From Castellaniella sp041677825 (GTDB lineage Bacteria; Pseudomonadota; Gammaproteobacteria; Burkholderiales; Burkholderiaceae_B), in NCBI RefSeq assembly GCF_041677825.1, contig NZ_JBAYPG010000008.1:1-64000 (forward strand): a stretch of 64,000 nt of DNA. Reading direction: 5' to 3'. The notes under the pieces are model-generated. The model saw nothing but the letters and a program-made list of their open reading frames with translations, was not told where the DNA came from and made no database searches. Position 1 is the first letter of the stretch. The number at the start of each line of letters is the position of its first letter. This document shows positions 49,360-58,825 of this stretch, piece by piece. The position numbers were made by a program, and so were the translations under genes.

Positions 49360-50625
49360 TCAGAACCAGGTCGATATCGCACCCACGATGTCGTGGGCAT
49401 CGTTTCGAACCAGGATGCGTCGCCATTTGTCGAAGGTCAGGCAGGGATGCGACATGCCGAGCAGGATGGCATCCCCGGCCTGCACGGGCGAATCGGCCGG
49501 GCAGCGGATGTGGGTGTGCTGGTCGTTCAGGTCGACCACGCTGTGCCCGGGCAGGGGCAGCGGGCCTGTCGCCGACTCGCCGAAGCGCACCATGCCCAGC
49601 ACCACGGGCAGGTCATCGGGTGAGATGTCGCGCTTGCCTGCATTGACGATGATTCTTTCGCGCTCGGGGCGCGACAGCACATAGCCCCAGACCTCGAGGG
49701 CATTCAACAGACCATGGCCGCGCTGGCCGATGGCCGGATTGCGGGCCATGATCTCGCTGAAGTACCGCTGATACAGGCCTGCGTCGTGCGTCAGGTAGCA
49801 CCCGCTGCGCGTGAGCACCCGGGTGCCGGCCGGCAGCGTGCCCACATCGGTTTCATCGAAGACCAGGTCATAGAAGGCCGATCCGCCCACCGAGAACAGC
49901 GTCTGGCCAGGCGCGAAATGGCCTGCCTCGTGGCACGCGTGCATCAGATCGACCATCGACTGGAGAAATGCCCGGATCAGGGCGGCTTGTGATTCGCCGG
50001 GGCCGGCGTGGATATAGCCTTCGAACCCCTCGATGCCGATCAGATCGAGGACGGGGCTGGCGGCAACGCGGGCCGCCAGTGCCAGGGCTTCGTCTGCCGT
50101 ACGGCAGCCGCAGCGCCCGCCCGGATAGCCCAGTTCGACCAGCACCTGCAGACGCCTGTCCAGGCCCATGGCCTGCGCCTGCGCTTCGATGGCCTGGATG
50201 TTTTGTTCGTTATCGACCAGGAAAATGAATTCGAAGCCGGGATCGGCCTGCATTTCCTGGATGATGTACCGAATCAGGGGCCCGCCCACGAGCTGGTTGG
50301 CGTAGAAAATGCGCTGGATGCCGAAGGCCCGCGCCACCCGGACCTGATGCCCGGTGGCCAGCGTGATGGCCCAGGCGCCTGCCTTGATCTGCATCTGGAA
50401 CAGTTCCGGGCTCATCGTCGTCTTGCCATGGGGGGCGAACAGGGCCCCCTTGTCGTCGACCAGGCTTTGCATCCATGCCAGGTTGTTTTCAAGGGCGCTG
50501 CGATCCAGGACGCAGACCGGGAGGTCGAGATCCTCATGCAGGAGATTCCAGCGCTGGTGGGCGATGGCTTGTGCATCGACGCAGGCGTAGGGCGGAATGC
50601 CCTTGGTGGTGTGTTCAAGCAGCAT
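49360..50625 (-). CDS. D-serine/D-threo-hydroxyaspartate deaminase-like PLP enzyme (fold type III)
   Basis: 421 residues. Alanine-racemase-like barrel with PLP Lys68 in APHGKTTMSPEL and a C-terminal metal-binding HxC (GMSHPC, His393 and Cys395), as in the DSD1/D-threonine aldolase group. EGFEGYIHAGPGE and VGGSAFYDLV are further family segments. Eliminates or deaminates a beta-hydroxy D-amino acid. It is the last gene of a minus-strand unit with a TRAP importer, 48 bases after dctM, so the importer likely delivers its substrate or product. Confidence 0.85.
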   Translation of the reverse strand: MLLEHTTKGIPPYACVDAQAIAHQRWNLLHEDLDLPVCVLDRSALENNLAWMQSLVDDKGALFAPHGKTTMSPELFQMQIKAGAWAITLATGHQVRVARAFGIQRIFYANQLVGGPLIRYIIQEMQADPGFEFIFLVDNEQNIQAIEAQAQAMGLDRRLQVLVELGYPGGRCGCRTADEALALAARVAASPVLDLIGIEGFEGYIHAGPGESQAALIRAFLQSMVDLMHACHEAGHFAPGQTLFSVGGSAFYDLVFDETDVGTLPAGTRVLTRSGCYLTHDAGLYQRYFSEIMARNPAIGQRGHGLLNALEVWGYVLSRPERERIIVNAGKRDISPDDLPVVLGMVRFGESATGPLPLPGHSVVDLNDQHTHIRCPADSPVQAGDAILLGMSHPCLTFDKWRRILVRNDAHDIVGAISTWF

Positions 50626-50673
50626 GGTGCGCGGGCTCCGTCCCGAGTTCGATTTGGGTATTGTGCCAGCCTG

Positions 50674-51954
50674 TCACATGCCCAGGACCCTGGGCAGCCA
50701 CATCACCAGGCCCGGCAGCAGACAGACCAGCAGCACGATGACGATCTGGCTGAAGATGAAGGGGATGACTTCGCGGATGGCATGTTCGTAGGGCACATTG
50801 CTGATGCGCGCCGTCGTCATCAGGGACATGCCTACCGGCGGGGTCAGATTGCCGATGTTCAGGGCCAGGATGATGACCATGGCGACGTGCAAAGGGTCGA
50901 AACCCAGGGTGATGAGTGCGGGCACCAGCACCGGCCCGGCCACCACCACCGCCGGAATGACATCGATGAACATCCCGAGCACGATCAGGAACGCCACGAC
51001 GATGAACAGCTCGATGGTTCGGTTCGAACTGAGCGAGGCGATGAAGTGGGCCGACTCGGCCGCCAGGCCGCTGCGCGTGATGAGCCAGCCCAGCAGGGTG
51101 GCCGCGCCCAGCAGCAGGAAGACCACGCCCGAGAACGAGATGGTCGCAACGACGGATTCCCAGATGTCGCGCAGCGTCAGGGTCCGGTAGATGACCGTAC
51201 CCAGCAGCAGGGCCATCAGGGCACCCAGGGCGCTGGCATCGGTCACGGTCGTGATGCCGAACAGGATGCCGCCCAGGATGACGATGGGAATGGCCATGGT
51301 GGGCGCGGCCCGCAGGCCGGTCTGCAGGATGCGGCGCAGGCGGATGGGATCATGGCGCGGGTAGTTCCTGCGCACCGAGATCCAGAAGCTCAGCACCAGC
51401 AGGGACAGTGCCATCAGCAGCCCCGGGATCACGCCGGCCGCAAACAGCGCGGTGACCGACACGTTCTGCATCGACGAGGCATACACGATCATCACGATAC
51501 TGGGCGGAATGATAGGGCCGATGATCGACCCGCTTGCCGTGACCGCAGCGCAGTAGGCCGCGCTGTAGCCTTCTTTCTTCATGGATGGGATCAGCGTCTT
51601 GCCAATGGCAATGGCGTCGGTGACCGCTGCGCCCGTGATACCCGCAAACAGCATGCTGACCACGACGTTGATGTGCGACAGCGCGCCCGGAACAGTGCCG
51701 AACAGACTGTTGCTGAAGTCCACCAGGCGGCTGGTGAGCTGCGAGCGGTTCATCAGTTCGGCGGTCAGGATGAAGAATGGGATGGCGATCAGGACGTAAT
51801 CGGAGATCCCGGCAAAGAACTGGTACGGGAGGATGATCAGCTGGTTCAGGCCCCCCAGGCCAAGAACCCCGGAGAGTGCCCCGAAAATCATGACGATGCC
51901 GATGGGGGCGCCGATGATGAGGAACGCCGCGAACGCGGTCAGGGCTGCAGTCAT
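50674..51954 (-). CDS. TRAP transporter large permease (DctM type)
   Basis: 426 residues, about twelve helices. DctM motifs: FAGISDYVLIAIPFFILTAELMNRS, SMLFAGITGAAVTDAIAIGKTLIP, ASGSIIGPIIPPSIVMIVYAS, and NIGNLTPPVGMSLM at the end. ATG 51954 overlaps the dctQ-type stop by four bases; 26 further upstream in-frame residues are inside the small permease gene. Confidence 0.93.
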   Translation of the reverse strand: MTAALTAFAAFLIIGAPIGIVMIFGALSGVLGLGGLNQLIILPYQFFAGISDYVLIAIPFFILTAELMNRSQLTSRLVDFSNSLFGTVPGALSHINVVVSMLFAGITGAAVTDAIAIGKTLIPSMKKEGYSAAYCAAVTASGSIIGPIIPPSIVMIVYASSMQNVSVTALFAAGVIPGLLMALSLLVLSFWISVRRNYPRHDPIRLRRILQTGLRAAPTMAIPIVILGGILFGITTVTDASALGALMALLLGTVIYRTLTLRDIWESVVATISFSGVVFLLLGAATLLGWLITRSGLAAESAHFIASLSSNRTIELFIVVAFLIVLGMFIDVIPAVVVAGPVLVPALITLGFDPLHVAMVIILALNIGNLTPPVGMSLMTTARISNVPYEHAIREVIPFIFSQIVIVLLVCLLPGLVMWLPRVLGM

Positions 51955-52466
51955 GGGGTGAGCTCCCGTTCGAGTTCCTCGACGATGGAATGCGTGGCCA
52001 GCAGTTGTGGCCCGGCCAGCAAGTGGATGCAATAGACCAGGCCGGTGACCGGTAGCGCAGCGGCAGGCCAGCGCCCGGAAATCTGCAGCGAGCTCGAGAT
52101 CATGATCATCTGGTCGGACGACAGCATGAATTCATAGCCGTAGACCAGCAGCAGGATCCCCAGCAGGCCCACCAGCACGTAATTGACGTGGCGCAGCAAC
52201 GCAGCCACGCGGGCCGGAACCCGATCGACCAGGAAGGACATGGCGATGTGTTCGCCGTATTTCAGGGCGACCGTGGTGCTCAGGGCTGCCACCCATGGCA
52301 GCAGGACCTGGTTGATGCCTATGGCCCAGGTCAGTGAGGTGTTTGTCGTGTATTTGTAGCCCGCTGCGAGAATGGTGATGCCGAAGATGACGGTGAGCAG
52401 CAACGCGGCCAGGACAATCACGACACGGTTGGCGGCATCGCTGATGCGGACGGCTGGAGATGGCAT
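51951..52466 (-). CDS. TRAP transporter small permease (DctQ type)
   Basis: 171 residues, four membrane helices (about 12-33, 49-68, 88-108, 131-150). GINQVLLPWVAALSTTVALKYGEHIAMSFLVDRVP is the DctQ core. Between the binding-protein gene and dctM. Confidence 0.9.
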   Translation of the reverse strand: MPSPAVRISDAANRVVIVLAALLLTVIFGITILAAGYKYTTNTSLTWAIGINQVLLPWVAALSTTVALKYGEHIAMSFLVDRVPARVAALLRHVNYVLVGLLGILLLVYGYEFMLSSDQMIMISSSLQISGRWPAAALPVTGLVYCIHLLAGPQLLATHSIVEELERELTP

Positions 52467-52564
52467 GGGGAAGGTCCCGTGCGCTGCGGCCGGGTGACCG
52501 GCCGCAGGTATGGTGAAGCATCGCGACCGGCTACGGAAACCGGTGTGCGATGCGCTATGTGTGC

Positions 52565-53650
52565 CTATTCGAGGAAGGGGCCCTCGGCCTCGGCGATCTC
52601 TTTGGCCACCTGATCGACCTGGGCCCAGAACGCCTCGACATCAGCGGCCGGGATGCCGAAGCTGCCGCTGATCCACTCTTTGTAGGCCGGTCGCGCAACA
52701 GCCTTCCATTTTTCGCGCTCGGCCGTGGGCAGGATGTAGCACTGCTCGAAGTGCTGGCAGGATTGCTGCCAGCCGTACAGCGACACCAATGCCGACACCC
52801 CGTGGCCCAGGAATACCGATTCGCGGGCGGCGTGCACGATGGCCGCCTTGTAGTCGTCGGGCAGGCTGGAGAACCATTTCTCGCTCACCAGCCAGCTGGT
52901 CGTGTTGTAGACCAGCCCGGCCAGTGTGGTGAACTTGGTGACGTCCCACAGCTTGAAGGCCGCATTCGTGCCCGGCGCGTTGTACTGGCCGTCGACCAGG
53001 TTGGTGGCCAGGGCGGTCTGCACCTCGCCCCAGGCCAGCGGCGTGGCGCTGGCCCCCAGCGATTTTATGATCTCGACGGCCGCCGGATTCTGCTCGACGC
53101 GGATGTTCAGGCCCTTGAGATCGTCCTGCGTCTTGATCAGGTGCTTGTTGTTGGTGAACGCCACGAAGCCGCCGCCGTCATCAAACGTGCCCAGGTAACG
53201 AATGCCCCTGTCCTTGATCATGGGTTTCATGAAGTCGGCGAACCACTGCGAATCATAGAATGTCCAGGCCGTCGCGTAATCCGTGAACAGGAATGGCGTG
53301 GACGTGATCTGATAGGGCTTGTAGAACGACGACATGGCCCCCGACGAGATCAGTGTCGACTGGACCAGTACGCCGTCCTTGAGCTGCTTGGTGGTTTCGA
53401 CCTCGGAGCCCAGCTGCAGGTTGGAAAACAGCTTGACTTCGACATCATTGTTGGTGGCCGATTCGACCAGCGCCTTGAAGTGTGTGAGTGCTGCCGCCTG
53501 CTCGTTGGACATGATGTCCGATGGGTACAGGTAGTTGATGTTCATGGTGTAGCTGGCTGCCGCCGCGCCCACGCAGTAGGCGGATGCGGAAACCGCGATG
53601 AACAGGGATGCCAGTGGCCGCAGCAGCGGCGATGGGTTCAGCTTGGGCAT
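52565..53650 (-). CDS. TRAP transporter substrate-binding protein (DctP type)
   Basis: 361 residues with signal peptide (LASLFIAVSASAYCVGAAAA). DctP fold: YTMNINYLYPSDIMSNEQAAALTHFKALVESATN, SNLQLGSEVETTKQLKDG, the KGLNIRVEQNPAAVEI strand with the carboxylate-binding Arg, and TPLAWGEVQTALATNLVDGQ. It has an unusual Cys pair (SCQHFEQC). GGAGG lies seven bases before ATG 53650. Ligand unknown; probably an amino or hydroxy acid given the last gene of the operon. Confidence 0.92.
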   Translation of the reverse strand: MPKLNPSPLLRPLASLFIAVSASAYCVGAAAASYTMNINYLYPSDIMSNEQAAALTHFKALVESATNNDVEVKLFSNLQLGSEVETTKQLKDGVLVQSTLISSGAMSSFYKPYQITSTPFLFTDYATAWTFYDSQWFADFMKPMIKDRGIRYLGTFDDGGGFVAFTNNKHLIKTQDDLKGLNIRVEQNPAAVEIIKSLGASATPLAWGEVQTALATNLVDGQYNAPGTNAAFKLWDVTKFTTLAGLVYNTTSWLVSEKWFSSLPDDYKAAIVHAARESVFLGHGVSALVSLYGWQQSCQHFEQCYILPTAEREKWKAVARPAYKEWISGSFGIPAADVEAFWAQVDQVAKEIAEAEGPFLE

Positions 53651-53751
53651 GTCAGATCCTCCGATGAGTCGCCCTTTTTGTACGGGCCTGGTTTTTATTG
53701 AATTCTGATGCTGCTGGTGAGGGGGGTGAGGGGTCTCCTTGGTGATGGCTG

Positions 53752-53774
53752 GCGGGCCCGGTGACCGGGCCCGC
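53752..53774. repeat. Perfect 23-base palindrome with 11-base arms
   Basis: GCGGGCCCGGT-G-ACCGGGCCCGC. It lies about 100 bases upstream of the TRAP binding-protein gene and downstream of the BKACE gene. No T-run follows on either strand, so it is not a classic terminator; an RNA hairpin at the operon junction or a protein site is possible. The remaining 53775-53935 shows no gene. Confidence 0.8.
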
Positions 53775-53935
53775 ACGAGTTCATTATAGGGTACGCTTTT
53801 TGGGATGTGGTGCCGATTCGGATGGTGTGGTCATCATGTTTCGGCATGATATGCCACGAAATCGATATTTCCAAGAATACAATACTGCAGTTTCAGCTAT
53901 TTGTCGGTCGCAGGAACATCCCTTGAAAAGCCAAA

Positions 53936-54868
53936 TCAAAAAGCGACCTTGTCCCCCCCCTTCAGGTGCAGGATCGCCCGGGTCTCATCGGGCGTGGCCA
54001 CCTCGAGGTTCAGTGCCTCCAGGATCGTGCGGATGCGCGTCACCTGATCGGCGTTGGAGTGCGCCATCTCACCGGGCCCCATCCACAGGGAATCCTCGAG
54101 CCCGACGCGCACGTTCGAGCCCATGGCGGCGCCGATGGTGGCCAGCGGGATCTGGTTGCGGCCAGCACCCAGGATGGACCACTGGTAGTCGGTGCCGAAC
54201 AGTCGGTCGGCCGTGCGACGCATGTGCATTAGGTCTTCGGGGTTGGGGCCGATGCCGCCCAGAATGCCGAACACGGACTGTATGAACGGCGGGCTCTGCA
54301 CCAGGCCACGGTCCATGAAATGTGCGAGGTTGTACAGGTGGCTGATGTCGTAGCATTCGAACTCGAAGCGCGTGCCATTTTCGGTACCCTTGCGCAGGAT
54401 GGCCTCGATGTCCTTGTACGTGTTCTTGAAGATCAGGTCACGGCTGTTTTCAAGGTGCTGGCGTTCCCAGTCGTGCTGAAAGGTCTTGAAGCGATTCAGC
54501 ATGGGGAACAGTCCGAAATTCATCGAACCCATGTTCAACGACGCCAGTTCGGGCTTGAAGGTCATCGCGGGCTGCATGCGTTCTTCGACCGTCATGTGCG
54601 GGCTGCCACCCGTCGTGATGTTGATCACTGCGTCGGTGGCCTGCCTGATCTTCTCCAGGAACGGGCGAAAGAACTCCGGATCCTGAGTGGGCTTGCCATC
54701 CTTCGGGTCGCGCGCATGCAGGTGCAGGACCGCAGCGCCGGCCTGTGCGGCCGCAATGGCATCATCGGCGATCTGCTCGGCCGTGACCGGCAGGTAGGGT
54801 GACATGCTGGGGGTGTGAATGGCGCCGGTGACGGCGCAGCTGATGATGGCCTTCTTCTTGCTTGCCAT
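53936..54868 (-). CDS. Beta-keto acid cleavage enzyme (BKACE / 3-keto-5-aminohexanoate cleavage family)
   Basis: 310 residues. BKACE enzymes condense a beta-keto acid with acetyl-CoA and split it to acetoacetate and a new acyl-CoA. Zinc ligands His49 and His51 in VLHLHARDPKDG; conserved TGAIHTPSMSPYLPVT at the start, NITTGGSPHMTVEER, ASLNMGSMNFG, and VRVGLEDSLWMGPGEMAHSN (late Glu/Asp). The substrate class cannot be read directly, but it closes a sugar/sugar-acid operon, so a sugar-derived 3-keto acid is likely. It is the last of seven minus-strand genes. Confidence 0.93.
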   Translation of the reverse strand: MASKKKAIISCAVTGAIHTPSMSPYLPVTAEQIADDAIAAAQAGAAVLHLHARDPKDGKPTQDPEFFRPFLEKIRQATDAVINITTGGSPHMTVEERMQPAMTFKPELASLNMGSMNFGLFPMLNRFKTFQHDWERQHLENSRDLIFKNTYKDIEAILRKGTENGTRFEFECYDISHLYNLAHFMDRGLVQSPPFIQSVFGILGGIGPNPEDLMHMRRTADRLFGTDYQWSILGAGRNQIPLATIGAAMGSNVRVGLEDSLWMGPGEMAHSNADQVTRIRTILEALNLEVATPDETRAILHLKGGDKVAF

Positions 54869-54935
54869 GGTGATGCTCCTTGAAAAATTCGTGATTGATA
54901 TGCGTTCAGCGGATGCGGGCGTTGCGCGGGTGGCA

Positions 54936-55859
54936 TCAATCCTTGCCTGCCTTGTGCCTGAGCAGGGCCATCAGGCGTTCATCGCGCCAGACCCGCCTCT
55001 CCCGGAGTTGCTCGCGCGGCAGGATGTCACGCCGCTCGGCGTCCAGAGCGTGGATCAGCGTGTCAGACCACGGTGTGGTGTCCGTCTGTTCCAACGCCAG
55101 TTCGTTGTAGATGCCGCCGTATCGTTCACAATAATCCTGCAGACCGTCAGGGGCATTCAGATCGATGGTTTCGAACGGCCCCATGAATGACCATCGCAAT
55201 CCCAGGCCGTTCTTGATGGTCAGATCCAGATCCTCGACCGACACATAGTCGTTCTCGACGAGACGGAAGGCTTCCCGCAATACGGCGCCCTGCAGCCGAT
55301 TCAGGATGAAGCCCTTGATTTCCTTCTTGACGATGATGGGGGTTTGTTGCACTTGCGTCAGCAGGTCATGCGCTTTCGAGATCACCGCTGGATCCGTCCA
55401 CGGCGCGCCGCACAGCTCGACGACTGGAATCAGGTAGGGCGGATTCACCGGGTGTGCCACCAGGCAGCGGGCACGGCCGGGCAGGCTTTCGGTGAACCGC
55501 GAAGCCGCGATGCTGGATGTGGAGCTGGCCAGTATCGCCTCGGGACGGGTCAGTGCGTCCATGCGGGCGAAAATCTCCTGCTTGATCTCGACGGACTCCG
55601 GCAAGCATTCCTGCACGTATCCCGCCTCGGCAAGGGCCTCTTCCAGGGTCGGTACACAGCGGATCCTTGCCTGGGTCTGTGTGCTGGAGGCCAGCAGACC
55701 GGAGCGCTGCAGTTTGTCGGTGAGCTGCTGCACCATTTCATCCGCACGTTCCAGCGCTCGCGGGTCACCATCCCAGAGGGCGACATCGAGGCCACCTCGG
55801 GCAAATACGATGGACCATGCCTGGCCGATGAGGCCGGCGCCTATGACTGCGATCTTCAT
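54936..55859 (-). CDS. 3-hydroxyacyl-CoA dehydrogenase-family NAD-dependent dehydrogenase (L-gulonate 3-dehydrogenase/carnitine dehydrogenase-like)
   Basis: 307 residues. Rossmann motif GAGLIGQAW at 7-15 and ARGGLDVALWDGDP; 3HCDH N-domain catalytic segment CLVAHPVNPPYLIPVVELCGA with the conserved His and Asn regions; C-domain LNRLQGAVLREAFRLVENDYVSVEDLDLTIKNGLGLRWSFMGPFETIDLNAP, typical of lambda-crystallin/L-gulonate 3-dehydrogenase. It should oxidise the 3-hydroxyl of a hydroxy acid, giving the beta-keto acid needed by the BKACE encoded 67 bases downstream. Confidence 0.9.
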   Translation of the reverse strand: MKIAVIGAGLIGQAWSIVFARGGLDVALWDGDPRALERADEMVQQLTDKLQRSGLLASSTQTQARIRCVPTLEEALAEAGYVQECLPESVEIKQEIFARMDALTRPEAILASSTSSIAASRFTESLPGRARCLVAHPVNPPYLIPVVELCGAPWTDPAVISKAHDLLTQVQQTPIIVKKEIKGFILNRLQGAVLREAFRLVENDYVSVEDLDLTIKNGLGLRWSFMGPFETIDLNAPDGLQDYCERYGGIYNELALEQTDTTPWSDTLIHALDAERRDILPREQLRERRVWRDERLMALLRHKAGKD

Positions 55860-55900
55860 GATTTCGTGATCCTGACAATGTGGGTGAGCGGGGGTGTGGG

Positions 55901-56776
55901 TCAGCCCCCAAAACGGTGTTCAGGCACGCCCTGTATGCCCAGCCCGGTGATCATGAAGACGCTGCCCCCCAGCACCGAATCGGTGGGGAACCGTGGCAGG
56001 GGAGGGCGCGACATGGACGTGACGAAGAGGATATCCAGATTTTCACCGCCGAACATGACGCTGGTCACATTCTTGACGGGCATCTCGATGATCCGCTCGA
56101 TCTGTCCATCGGGGGTGTAACGTACCAACTGGCCTTCATACACCTGGGCATTCCACAGGCAGCCTTCTGCATCCACGGTCGAGCCATCCGGAGAGCGGAA
56201 ATTCTTGCCCTGGATGGTTGCGAAGGTGCGCCGATTGGCGATGGCGCCGGTGTCCAGATCATAGTCGTAGGCCCAGATTTCTTCGGCCCAGGTGTCTGCA
56301 AAATAGAACGTTCGGCCGTCGGGGCTCCAGCAGGGCCCATTGGAAACCACGATCCCTTCTTGCAGCTTGTGCACTGAAAGATCCGTGTCCAGGCGATATA
56401 ACGCGCCGTTGGGGCCGTCTTCCATGGTATCCATGCTGCCGAACAGAAAACGACCTCTCTGGTCGACCTTGCCGTCATTGAGCCGGTTGTTGGGCGAATC
56501 GGGCTCCGGGTCATGCAGCAGTTCGACGTGCCCCGTCTTGAAATCGACGGTGTGCAAGCCGTTGGCCAATGACGCAATGGCCCCACCTGAACGCCGCAGG
56601 GCCATCGAGCCGATTTTCTGGGGCACCTGCCAGGCTCTGATGTCCCGGCCATCGACGGTTGCGCGGAAGATCCGGCCATCGGCACTGTCTATCCAGTAGA
56701 GGCGCTGCTCGTCGATATCCCAGAGAGGACCCTCGCCAAGCGTCGTTTTGACATCGACAAACACTTCAATCTTCAT
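55901..56776 (-). CDS. SMP-30/gluconolactonase-family lactonase
   Basis: 291 residues, six-bladed propeller. Metal ligands of the family are visible: Glu15 (LGEGPLWD), the NRLNDGKVD segment, Asn in VVSNGPCWSPDG and Asp in SPDGSTVDAEG. Opens sugar lactones to sugar acids. Located between the sugar permease and the 3-hydroxyacid dehydrogenase genes, it fits a step after aldose oxidation. Confidence 0.92.
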   Translation of the reverse strand: MKIEVFVDVKTTLGEGPLWDIDEQRLYWIDSADGRIFRATVDGRDIRAWQVPQKIGSMALRRSGGAIASLANGLHTVDFKTGHVELLHDPEPDSPNNRLNDGKVDQRGRFLFGSMDTMEDGPNGALYRLDTDLSVHKLQEGIVVSNGPCWSPDGRTFYFADTWAEEIWAYDYDLDTGAIANRRTFATIQGKNFRSPDGSTVDAEGCLWNAQVYEGQLVRYTPDGQIERIIEMPVKNVTSVMFGGENLDILFVTSMSRPPLPRFPTDSVLGGSVFMITGLGIQGVPEHRFGG

Positions 56777-56785
56777 ATTGAGCTC

Positions 56786-58825
56786 CTAAGAAAACCGCTC
56801 CTTGAGACTGGCAACTGCCAGCAGCAGAACCGAACCAAAGATGATGGGCCTGACGGCATAGGGCAGCCCGCTGCCCGACAGCAGCATCTGCAGTGCCGTA
56901 AGCAGCAAGACCCCGGCCAGCATGCCCAGGTAGTGACCACGGCCGCCAGTGATCAGGCCGCCGCCGACCACGATGACGGCGATCGAGGGCAGCAGGAAAT
57001 CATCGCCCATGCCCAGGCTGGCCTGGCCCGAGAAACCCGTCAGCAGAACCCCCACCAGTGCTGCGCACAGGCTGGACAATACGAACACCAGGATGAGGAT
57101 GCGATTGGCAGGCACACCCGACAGGTGCGCTGCCTTCAGGTTGCTGCCGGTTGCATAGACCTGTCGGCCAAAGGGCGTGCACGTCAGGAGGAACACGGCA
57201 AAGGCCACGAACAGCAGCATCAGGTAGGCAATCGGTGTGATGCCGAACAGCTTTGCCGTCATCAGCCACGAGACGGCAGGCGCCGGAAAGCCGCTGGGCG
57301 TCCCTTGCGAGTACAGCAGCGCGAGCCCCTGCAGGATGCCGTTGGTCGCGAGTGTCGCCACGATGGACGAAAATCCGAGTACGGCCACCATGATGCCATT
57401 GAGCAAGCCAATGGCCAGCCCGGTCAGCGTCACGAGAATGAGGGCCTGGGCGAGGTTCTCATTGGAGCCCTGCGTGATCCCGGTAAAGATGAAGGCACAC
57501 AGGGCAATGGTCCACGGTAGTGAAAGATCGAGGCCGCCGGTGAGAATGACGGCACCCTGGCCGAGCGCCAGAATGATCAGGAAGGTGGACAGGACGATCA
57601 GTGAATTCCAGTAGGACCAGCGGAATATATTGAGGTCCAGGATCACGGCGGTGGCCAGCACGATGAGAATCAGTGCGATCAGGGCCGGCACGGAGAGCAT
57701 GATGTCCTTTCTGTACCGTTTCGCCAGGCTGATATGCGGTGGCGGGGTACTGGATGACTGGACAATGTCGATACCCGGCCTGGCATGGTGTGCATTGCGG
57801 CGATCGCGGCCATGCGTCCGGCGAAAATGCATCCGCGCCAGTGTTCGTGCGATGAATTCGCGCAGTGGTGAGCCAGACCCCAGGGCGTTGAGCAGTACGG
57901 CGATGATCAGCACGACCCCCTGCGCGATCGTCGAGTAGTACGCCGATACGCTGAAAATCAGCAGGAGATTCACGATCACCATGAGGATATAGGCACCCAG
58001 TACCGAACCCAGCGGGCCGCCCCGTCCGCCGCCCAGGCGCGTACCGCCAATGACGATGGCTGCAAAGACGGGCAGCAGCAAAGAGTTGCCTACCAGCGGG
58101 TCCCCCGAGCCCGTCTGTGCCGTGAGGAACAGGCCGGCCAGGCCGTACAGGGCGCCTGCGGCACAGTATTTCAGCAGCAGAACGCGTCGGATCCGGATCC
58201 CGACGGCACTGGCAGAGGCCATGTTGCCGCCCACGGCATAGAGGTGCAGGCCGTAGGGTGTCCGCTTGAGCCATGCCCAGGCGCCCAGGCAGGCGAGAAT
58301 CATGAATCCGGCCGTGGGCATGACATCGGGGATCAGATCGCCCATGAGCGTCGAACTGATGATGCCAGGCACTTCGCCGCCCGGCGAATCCATGATCAGC
58401 AGGGTGACCCCCTGAAGAATGAACATGGTGGCCAGGGTGACGACGATGGACTGCAGTCTGAGATAAGCGACCAGCAGGCCGTTGACCAACCCGCACGCGC
58501 TGCCGATCCCGATTGCCAGCACCAGCATGGCCAGGAACGTGCCCGGCCCGTCGCCCTCGATGAACTGGCTCGCCAGTACGACGTTGACCAACGAAATCAC
58601 GGCCCCTACGGACAGATCGAAGCCACCCCCCAGTATCACCAGCGTGCCGCCTATGGCCGCAATCGCCAGCGTCGTGCCCCCTTGTATCAGCAGCAGAAGG
58701 TCGAAATATTCGAAGCTCGCGCCGCTCTTGAGCGTGACCATGAAGACCAGCAGGATCAATACGGCCGCAGCAGCGATCACGCTGCCGAATTGATCCAGCA
58801 TGCGGCCATACGAATGATCAGACAT
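56786..58825 (-). CDS. Sugar ABC transporter permease, two RbsC-type domains fused
   Basis: 679 residues, about twice a normal RbsC/XylH permease. Domain 1 (about 1-325) has GGTLVILGGGFDLSVGAVISL and AVGGNMASASAVGIRIRRVLLLKY; domain 2 (about 375-679) has GQGAVILTGGLDLSLPWTIAL and ATGSNLKAAHLSGVPANRILILVF. A basic linker (RTHGRDRRNAHHARPG...) of about 50 residues joins them. Both coupling loops are intact, so a single chain could form the whole membrane pore that is usually a dimer of two separate subunits. Overlaps the ATPase gene by eight bases. Confidence 0.92.
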   Translation of the reverse strand: MSDHSYGRMLDQFGSVIAAAAVLILLVFMVTLKSGASFEYFDLLLLIQGGTTLAIAAIGGTLVILGGGFDLSVGAVISLVNVVLASQFIEGDGPGTFLAMLVLAIGIGSACGLVNGLLVAYLRLQSIVVTLATMFILQGVTLLIMDSPGGEVPGIISSTLMGDLIPDVMPTAGFMILACLGAWAWLKRTPYGLHLYAVGGNMASASAVGIRIRRVLLLKYCAAGALYGLAGLFLTAQTGSGDPLVGNSLLLPVFAAIVIGGTRLGGGRGGPLGSVLGAYILMVIVNLLLIFSVSAYYSTIAQGVVLIIAVLLNALGSGSPLREFIARTLARMHFRRTHGRDRRNAHHARPGIDIVQSSSTPPPHISLAKRYRKDIMLSVPALIALILIVLATAVILDLNIFRWSYWNSLIVLSTFLIILALGQGAVILTGGLDLSLPWTIALCAFIFTGITQGSNENLAQALILVTLTGLAIGLLNGIMVAVLGFSSIVATLATNGILQGLALLYSQGTPSGFPAPAVSWLMTAKLFGITPIAYLMLLFVAFAVFLLTCTPFGRQVYATGSNLKAAHLSGVPANRILILVFVLSSLCAALVGVLLTGFSGQASLGMGDDFLLPSIAVIVVGGGLITGGRGHYLGMLAGVLLLTALQMLLSGSGLPYAVRPIIFGSVLLLAVASLKERFS

